Source of the DNA: JBJFCE01 sp051888775
GTDB lineage: Bacteria > Bacillota > Clostridia > Lachnospirales > Lachnospiraceae
Direction: 5' to 3'
Assembly: GCA_051888775.1 (NCBI GenBank)
Contig: JBJFCE010000057.1
Location: 1-10,374, forward strand
Length of the DNA stretch: 10,374 bases
The position numbers and the translations under genes were made by a program. The notes under the pieces were generated by a model. That model ran no database searches, was not told the origin of the DNA, and saw only the letters and a program-made list of their open reading frames with translations. Within the stretch, counting starts at the first letter, position 1. The number at the start of each line of letters is the position of its first letter. Below are positions 6,160 through 10,374 of the stretch, piece after piece.

Positions 6160-6168
6160 TGCTATAAT
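6160..6168 (+). promoter_or_regulatory. extended -10 promoter before the small zinc-ribbon-like gene
   Basis: TGCTATAAT (6160-6168) is an extended -10 with a perfect TATAAT. No good -35 lies 16-18 bp upstream, which extended -10 promoters tolerate. It could give orf 6221 and rnz a separate start, about 45 nt before the coding start. Confidence 0.45.
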
Positions 6169-6220
6169 GAAATTGAAGAACATATGTTATTTTATATGCG
6201 GTCATATTGGAGGAGGCACT

Positions 6221-6469
6221 ATGCGGATTTATAGAGAAGGACAGGCACGGATGTTGGAACAGGTTCGGTGTAATCGTTGCGGTAAAGACTTACAGATTCA
6301 GAATGGGATTTTAATAGAGGAATGCTTTCACGGAAAGAATATATTCGGTTATTTTTCCGAGAAAGACGGAGTATGTGAAGAATTTGATCTGTGTGAGAAG
6401 TGCTATCAGGAAATGGTATCGGGATTTTCCGTTCCTGTTACACGGACAGAGGTAACGGAATTGTTATAG
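6221..6469 (+). CDS. small four-cysteine protein, probable zinc ribbon, function unknown
   Basis: The protein has 82 aa. ATG 6221 is chosen because a strong GGAGGAGG (6209-6216) sits just upstream; an in-frame ATG at 6167 overlaps the -10 region. Two CxxC pairs, C17-N-R-C20 and C58-E-K-C61, are spaced as in a zinc ribbon, with C35 and C52 between them. The middle has GYFSEKDG followed by EFDLCEKCY. I know of no assigned function; the shape suggests a metal-stabilised nucleic-acid- or protein-binding module. It is 83 bp ahead of rnz with no terminator between, so the two are probably cotranscribed. Confidence 0.7.
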   Translation: MRIYREGQARMLEQVRCNRCGKDLQIQNGILIEECFHGKNIFGYFSEKDGVCEEFDLCEKCYQEMVSGFSVPVTRTEVTELL

Positions 6470-6552
6470 TTGTTATGAAAGATTGCATAAAGGAAAAGAG
6501 AAGTCCGCGTCCATAGGAAAAGACTTGTGGACCGTGAGGAGGACATGAAAAT

Positions 6553-7464
6553 ATGCTGGATGTTTGTTTGCTTGGAACAGGAGGAATGATGCCGCTGCCG
6601 TATCGCTGGCTGACATCTCTGATGGTTCGTTATCATGGGCAGAGTATTCTGATCGATTGCGGCGAAGGAACCCAAATCGCTATGAAAGAGAAGGGGTGGA
6701 GTCCGAAGCCGATTGATATTATCTGTTTTACGCATTATCATGCGGATCATATCAGTGGGCTTCCGGGGATGCTGCTGACGATGGGAAATGCAGAGCGTAC
6801 GGAGCCGTTATTGCTGATTGGTCCCAAGGGGCTGACCAGAACGGTAAATGCACTTCGCGTCATTGCACCGGAGCTGCCTTTTGAAATCCGTTGTATGGAA
6901 ATCACGGAGCCGGAGCAGACTTTTTCTTTTGAAGGATTTTGCATCAAAGCATTTAAGGTGAATCACAGTGTGTTGTGTTATGGGTACAGCATTGAGGTTG
7001 AGCGAAAGGGAAGGTTCGATCTGCAAAAAGCAATGGAACTTGGGATTGAAAAGAAGTATTGGAATCGACTTCAGCATGGTGACACGATTGACACTGACAA
7101 TGGTGTCTTGACACCTGACATGGTGTTAGGACCGCCGAGAAAAGGCTTAAAAGTCACGTATTGCACGGATTCCAGACCTACTGACAGTATCATCAGAAAT
7201 GCAGAAGGAGCAGATCTGTTCATCTGCGAAGGAATGTATGGTGAGACGGATAAAGTTGATCAGGCGAAGGGCTATAAGCATATGACTTTTTATGAGGCTG
7301 CCGAGCTTGCAAGAAAAGCCCAGCCTAAGGAATTGTGGCTGACGCATTACAGTCCGTCACTTGTACGTGCAGAGGATTATATGAAGGATGTCAGAAAAAT
7401 CTTCCCGGCAGCATATGCCGGAAAGGACGGAAAGACTGTGGATCTCTGCTTTGACGAAGAATAA
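6553..7464 (+). CDS. rnz: ribonuclease Z
   Basis: RNase Z is the zinc-dependent endonuclease that cuts tRNA precursors after the discriminator base so that CCA can be added. The 303-aa length is usual for the short bacterial form. The metallo-beta-lactamase ligands are all present: HYHADH (H61, H63, D65, H66), H138 (in KVNHSVL), D206 (in YCTDSRP), and H265 (in LTHYSPS). H243 sits in the KHMT motif typical of RNase Z. The segment from residue 150 to 195 (GRFDLQ...LQHGDTI...VLGPPRKGLK) is RNase Z-like and distinguishes it from other members of the fold. ATG 6553 has AGGAGG at 6537-6542, 10 nt upstream. An out-of-frame ATG at 6545 opens only 14 codons. The two tRNA genes near the end of the window lack encoded CCA, so they are natural substrates. 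Confidence 0.95.
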   Translation: MLDVCLLGTGGMMPLPYRWLTSLMVRYHGQSILIDCGEGTQIAMKEKGWSPKPIDIICFTHYHADHISGLPGMLLTMGNAERTEPLLLIGPKGLTRTVNALRVIAPELPFEIRCMEITEPEQTFSFEGFCIKAFKVNHSVLCYGYSIEVERKGRFDLQKAMELGIEKKYWNRLQHGDTIDTDNGVLTPDMVLGPPRKGLKVTYCTDSRPTDSIIRNAEGADLFICEGMYGETDKVDQAKGYKHMTFYEAAELARKAQPKELWLTHYSPSLVRAEDYMKDVRKIFPAAYAGKDGKTVDLCFDEE

Positions 7465-7498
7465 AGATACAAAGTAAGTATGCGGAAAGGAGGATCAT

Positions 7499-8089
7499 GT
7501 GAAAAAGAAAAAACGGAATATGAAAAATATTGTGGTTGTGATCATCCTTGCAGCGTTGGTGCTTTTGTATTATTATCATCTGTCAAGCAGGCAGGGGAAG
7601 CCAAACGAAGAAACATATACAGAGTCTTCTGCAGTGAAGGAAGTGCTGGCGCGGAATCTGAGTGTTAACTATCCTCCGACGCCCAAAGAAGTGATCCGAT
7701 ATTATAGTGAGATTACGGAATGCTTTTATAATGAAGAATATACGGATGAAGAGTTGGAAAAACTGGCGATACAGGCGCAGGGACTGTATGATTCCGAGTT
7801 GATTGCCAACAAATCGCAGGAACAGTATTTGACAGATCTGAAGTCAGATATCCTGACTTTCCGCGAAAAGGAATACATGATCGCTTCCTATACTCTTTCA
7901 TCCAGTGTGGATGTTGAAAACTCAAAGTTTACAAGAGACGGATACGAGTGGGCAAAGGTATACTGCTATTATACTTTGTCCAGTGGAAGAGAGACGATCA
8001 GGACAGCGGAAGTATTTTTATTAAGAAAGGACGAAGAAGGCCATTGGAAGATCTATGGCTGGGAACTGGCAGACGAGAATGGAGAATAA
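7499..8089 (+). CDS. membrane-anchored protein resembling DUF6715, function unknown
   Basis: The protein is 196 aa with a lysine/arginine-rich start (MKKKKRN), a single hydrophobic segment at about residues 10-27, and an extracytoplasmic region with a conserved-looking YPPTPKEVIRYYSEI...CFYNEEYTDEEL block and a C-terminal LLRKDEEGHWKIYGWEL motif. The end looks like a small beta-sheet domain as in NTF2-like folds, but that is inference. From memory the pattern matches DUF6715 of Lachnospiraceae. The start is GTG 7499, with AGGAGG at 7488-7493, 5 nt upstream; the overlapping ATG at 7497 runs directly into TGA. It is 34 nt after rnz and its stop lies inside the start of tsaD, so it is in the same operon and translationally coupled to tsaD. 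Confidence 0.75.
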   Translation: MKKKKRNMKNIVVVIILAALVLLYYYHLSSRQGKPNEETYTESSAVKEVLARNLSVNYPPTPKEVIRYYSEITECFYNEEYTDEELEKLAIQAQGLYDSELIANKSQEQYLTDLKSDILTFREKEYMIASYTLSSSVDVENSKFTRDGYEWAKVYCYYTLSSGRETIRTAEVFLLRKDEEGHWKIYGWELADENGE

Positions 8090-9107
8090 AGACATTACGA
8101 TACTTGCGATTGAGAGTTCCTGTGACGAAACGGCAGCAGCAGTTGTAAGAAACGGACGAGAGGTATTGTCCAATGTGATTTCGTCTCAGATTGCATTACA
8201 TACATTATATGGCGGCGTAGTGCCGGAGATCGCTTCCAGAAAGCATATTGAAAAGATCAATCAGGTTGTGGAAGAAGCGTTGAAGCAGGCAGATTGCAGA
8301 CTTGCCGATATGGATGCAATTGCGGTCACCTATGGTCCCGGATTGGTGGGGGCACTGCTTGTTGGCGTGTCTGCGGCAAAGGCGATCAGTTTTGCATCCG
8401 GGATACCGCTTGTGGGAGTGCATCATATTGAGGGGCATATCAGTGCCAATTATATAGAAAATAAGGATCTGGAACCACCTTTCATCTGTCTGGTTGTTTC
8501 GGGCGGCCATACGCATCTTGTAAAGGTAAAAGATTACGGAGAGTATGAGATCCTCGGACGTACCAGAGATGATGCTGCGGGAGAAGCTTTTGATAAGGTT
8601 GCAAGAGCAATAGGACTGGGATATCCGGGGGGACCGAAGATTGATAAGGTATCAAAGGAAGGGAATCCGGATGCGATCCGTTTCCCGAGAGCTAAAGTGG
8701 ATGAGTCTGTTTATGATTTCAGTTTCAGCGGACTAAAATCTGCGGTGCTCAATTATCTGAATTCCTGTGAAATGAAGGGGATCGGTTTCAATCAGGCAGA
8801 TGTGGCTGCTTCTTTTCAAAAGGCAGTTGTGGATGTGCTTGTGGAGCATTCTATAAGCGCCGTGCAAAAGTATGGCTTTGATAAGTTCGCAATTGCGGGC
8901 GGAGTGGCATCCAATTCCGGACTGCGTGCTGCATTGGAAAACGAGTGTGCAAAGAAAAATATTCGTTTTTATCATCCGTCACCGATTCTGTGTACGGACA
9001 ATGCGGCGATGATCGGTGCGGCGGCATATTATGATTATAGAAAAGGAATCCGGCATGGATTTGATCTGAATGCGGTTCCGAATCTTAAACTTGGAGAGAA
9101 GCTTTGA
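8079..9107 (+). CDS. tsaD: tRNA N6-threonylcarbamoyladenosine transferase TsaD
   Basis: TsaD is the catalytic subunit that transfers threonylcarbamoyl from its adenylate onto A37 of tRNA, together with TsaB and TsaE encoded upstream. The 342-aa product opens with ILAIESSCDETAAAVV, the family signature. The metal-binding HHIEGH (H116, H120) is present, as are SGGHTHL, the DDAAGEAFDKVAR and GYPGGP blocks, FSFSGLKSAV, the GGVASN motif and CTDNAAMIG (D307). ATG 8079 gives the usual few residues before the signature. ATG 8055, with GGAAG 4 nt upstream, would add eight residues and cannot be excluded. The gene overlaps the preceding stop by 11 nt. Having tsaE, tsaB and tsaD within 5 kb but not contiguous, with rnz and unknown genes between, is notable. 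TsaC/Sua5 is not in the window. Confidence 0.96.
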   Translation: MENKDITILAIESSCDETAAAVVRNGREVLSNVISSQIALHTLYGGVVPEIASRKHIEKINQVVEEALKQADCRLADMDAIAVTYGPGLVGALLVGVSAAKAISFASGIPLVGVHHIEGHISANYIENKDLEPPFICLVVSGGHTHLVKVKDYGEYEILGRTRDDAAGEAFDKVARAIGLGYPGGPKIDKVSKEGNPDAIRFPRAKVDESVYDFSFSGLKSAVLNYLNSCEMKGIGFNQADVAASFQKAVVDVLVEHSISAVQKYGFDKFAIAGGVASNSGLRAALENECAKKNIRFYHPSPILCTDNAAMIGAAAYYDYRKGIRHGFDLNAVPNLKLGEKL

Positions 9108-9184
9108 TCAGAAAATGTCTGTAAGGAGTAAGGTTGGGTATCGGTAGGATATGCCGGTGCAAAACGGAAAGGGCAGGTGTCGTG

Positions 9185-9898
9185 ATGCGTTATACGGCAA
9201 TCGTGCTGGCTGCGGGCAAAGGCAGCAGGATGAAAAGCAATGTGCAGAAACAGTATATGAGCCTTCAGGGAAAGCCGGTATTATACTATTCTCTGAAGGC
9301 TTTTGAAGATAGCTATGTCGATCATATCATACTGGTGACCGGTGAAGAAGAATGTTCCTATTGTAAAAAGGAAATTGTTGAAAAATATGAATTTAACAAG
9401 GTCACAGCAATTATCCCCGGCGGAAAAGAACGTTATCATTCTGTTTACAGGGGAATCTGCGCAGCAGGTGAATGCGACTATCTGCTGATTCACGACGGTG
9501 CAAGACCGTTTCTGACACAGGATATTTTAATGAGGGCAAAAAAAGAGCTGGAGCAACATCCGGCGGCGGTTGCAGCGGTCATGGCAAAAGATACGGTAAA
9601 GATCGCGGATGACAACGGTTTTGTGGCAGAGACACCCGATAGAAACAGAGTATGGAATGTCCAGACACCGCAATGCTTTTCTTTTCCTATCATAAAGGAA
9701 GCGTATGAAAAACTAATTGCTTCTGAAGAAAAATGTTTGCAAAAGGGGATTCGCATTACAGATGATGCCATGGTGGTGGAGACCTTTGCGGATTGTCGTG
9801 TAAAGCTGTTTGAAGGAGATTATCGGAATCTGAAGATCACAACTCCGGATGATATGGAGATAGCCGAAAAATATCTTTCCGGACCAACCCAAATTTGA
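9185..9898 (+). CDS. ispD: 2-C-methyl-D-erythritol 4-phosphate cytidylyltransferase IspD
   Basis: IspD converts MEP and CTP to CDP-methylerythritol in the non-mevalonate isoprenoid pathway, in the cytoplasm. The product is 237 aa, the usual size. The CTP-binding start AIVLAAGKGSRM with K-Q-Y (about residue 22), the ERYHSV motif, LIHDGARPF, the WNVQTPQCF block, RITDDAMVVE and the closing EGDYRNLKITTPDD are all present. ATG 9185 has AGGTG (9175-9179) 5 nt upstream; the in-frame upstream extension from 9134 is not family sequence, and GTG 9182 directly before it is an alternative. It follows tsaD by 77 bp with no terminator, so it may be the last gene of that operon. No ispF is adjacent. No clear terminator follows before the tRNA promoter. 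Confidence 0.95.
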   Translation: MRYTAIVLAAGKGSRMKSNVQKQYMSLQGKPVLYYSLKAFEDSYVDHIILVTGEEECSYCKKEIVEKYEFNKVTAIIPGGKERYHSVYRGICAAGECDYLLIHDGARPFLTQDILMRAKKELEQHPAAVAAVMAKDTVKIADDNGFVAETPDRNRVWNVQTPQCFSFPIIKEAYEKLIASEEKCLQKGIRITDDAMVVETFADCRVKLFEGDYRNLKITTPDDMEIAEKYLSGPTQI

Positions 9899-9943
9899 CG
9901 ATAAAATCACTCATAAAATTTTTGAAAAAAGTGAAAAATTGTG

Positions 9944-9972
9944 TTGACATAGGGAATATTATTTGCTAGTAT
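9944..9972 (+). promoter_or_regulatory. strong promoter of the tRNA-Ser pair
   Basis: A perfect TTGACA (9944-9949) is followed after 17 bp by TAGTAT (9967-9972), preceded by TG (9964-9965) as an extended -10. An A/T-rich tract just upstream (9901-9943) could act as an UP element. Start near 9979 would leave about 25 nt before the first tRNA, including a small GCTC/GAGC hairpin at 9982-9995. Confidence 0.75.
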
Positions 9973-10003
9973 AGATTTTGCGCTCGGTCAAGAGCAAACG
10001 ATT

Positions 10004-10089
10004 GGAGAGGTATCGAAGTGGTCATAACGAGGCGGTCTTGAAAACCGTTTGTCCGCAAGGGCGCATGGGTTCGAATCCCATCCTCTCCG
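10004..10089 (+). tRNA. tRNA-Ser (anticodon UGA)
   Basis: Acceptor GGAGAGG (10004-10010) pairs with CCTCTCC (10082-10088), with discriminator G at 10089. The anticodon loop is C-T-T-G-A-A-A, so the anticodon is TGA and it reads UCA and related serine codons. A long variable arm (TTGTCCGCAAGGGCG) typical of serine tRNAs is followed by a T arm with GGGTTCGAATCCC. The 3' CCA is not encoded. Confidence 0.96.
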
Positions 10090-10151
10090 CTGGAGATACT
10101 TCTCCGCGGTCATGTGATTCGACCAACAATACTGAGATAGTTCAGGCGAAT

Positions 10152-10240
10152 GGAGAAGTACCCAAGAGGCTGAAGGGACACCCCTGGAAAGGGTGCAGGT
10201 CGTTAATAGCGGCGCGAGGGTTCAAATCCCTCCTTCTCCG
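10152..10240 (+). tRNA. tRNA-Ser (anticodon GGA)
   Basis: Acceptor GGAGAAG (10152-10158) pairs with CTTCTCC (10233-10239), with discriminator G at 10240. The anticodon stem CACCC/GGGTG encloses loop C-T-G-G-A-A-A, so the anticodon is GGA, reading UCU/UCC. A long variable arm and a GGGTTCAAATCCC T arm confirm a serine tRNA. CCA is not encoded. It lies 62 nt after the first tRNA-Ser and probably shares its promoter. Confidence 0.96.
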
Positions 10241-10263
10241 TTGACAGTATTTGATACTGTCAA
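10241..10263 (+). terminator. hairpin directly after tRNA-Ser(GGA), possible terminator without T-tract
   Basis: TTGACAGTAT (10241-10250) pairs perfectly with ATACTGTCAA (10254-10263) around TTG, and begins at the base after the tRNA discriminator. There is no T-run after it, so it may be a processing or trailer structure and not a true terminator. Confidence 0.4.
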
Positions 10264-10374
10264 AGAACATTTGAAAGCATTTGCTTTCGGATGCAAAGCT
10301 GTTCTATGAACAGCGCAGTACCTTGACAAATAAACAGCAATGCAACCCTGAAAAATTCCTAAACAAAGGTCCTG
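10264..10374. other. gene-free end of window, hairpin-rich; possibly rRNA-operon leader
   Basis: No ORF or RNA gene is recognisable. Two hairpins are visible: GAAAGC/GCTTTC (10273-10278/10283-10288) and GCTGTTC/GAACAGC (10298-10304/10308-10314). The following GTACCTTGACAAATAAACAG stretch reminds me of the sequences around rRNA genes in Firmicutes, but the window ends before any rRNA could be seen. Confidence 0.25.

Noticed and set aside
6545..6589. 14-codon upstream ORF overlapping the rnz start
   Set aside because: Its ATG is only 1-2 nt from the ribosome binding site, too close to be used well. The better-spaced ATG at 6553 starts rnz.
7068..7125. Repeated GACAC/TGAC words and a small GGTGTC/GACACC hairpin inside rnz
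   Set aside because: They encode the normal RNase Z segment HGDTIDTDNG...LTPDM. Word repetition follows from the D/T/G-rich codons.
9899..9943. Possible terminator after ispD
   Set aside because: Only a 4-bp CACT/AGTG match around an A/T-rich loop is visible, too weak for a hairpin.
9978..10244. 88-codon reading frame on the + strand
   Set aside because: It runs through both tRNA-Ser genes and their spacer, and has no protein-like features.

Overview
The window looks like chromosomal DNA from a Gram-positive member of the Clostridia, most likely a Lachnospiraceae relative. The reasons are strong AGGAGG-type ribosome binding sites, moderate GC, an FMN-riboswitch-controlled RibU, a fused TsaB-RimI protein, and the order rnz / small anchored protein / tsaD / ispD. 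The family assignment is inference. All recognisable genes are on the + strand.

Layout. Bases 1-165 are a cluster of palindromes with no gene. Bases 200-453 hold a near-consensus promoter overlapping a 25-bp palindrome, a foldable leader or small RNA (6S-like in outline), and a terminator-like hairpin. Next comes a MutS2-family ATPase without an Smr domain (500-2407). A second transcription unit has its own promoter, an FMN riboswitch with an intrinsic terminator, and ribU (2947-3591), closed by a terminator. From 3975 come a YcxB-like membrane protein, tsaE, a tsaB-rimI fusion, a small four-cysteine protein, rnz, a membrane-anchored protein resembling DUF6715, tsaD and ispD. The window ends with a strong promoter driving two serine tRNA genes (anticodons UGA and GGA) and 134 bp without a gene.

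How the genes work together. TsaE, TsaB and TsaD are three of the four proteins that make the t6A37 modification of ANN-decoding tRNAs (TsaC is not here). RimI acetylates a ribosomal protein, and RNase Z matures tRNA 3' ends. The two tRNA-Ser genes at the end lack an encoded CCA, so they are the kind of substrate RNase Z handles. Much of the window is therefore translation housekeeping, with flavin uptake and isoprenoid synthesis (IspD) beside it.

The most unusual signal is a pair of long hairpin elements on either side of ribU (2715-2912 and 3672-3820). They share a 73-nt core (67 of 73 identical, in opposite orientations). Their outer arms are unrelated in sequence between the two copies, yet within each copy the arms are almost fully complementary. 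The first copy sits between the riboswitch terminator and the ribU ribosome binding site. All of its arm mismatches are G.U-compatible on the + strand, and its core stem shows a compensatory change relative to the second copy. I know of no named family with this design and treat it as the best candidate here for something undescribed.
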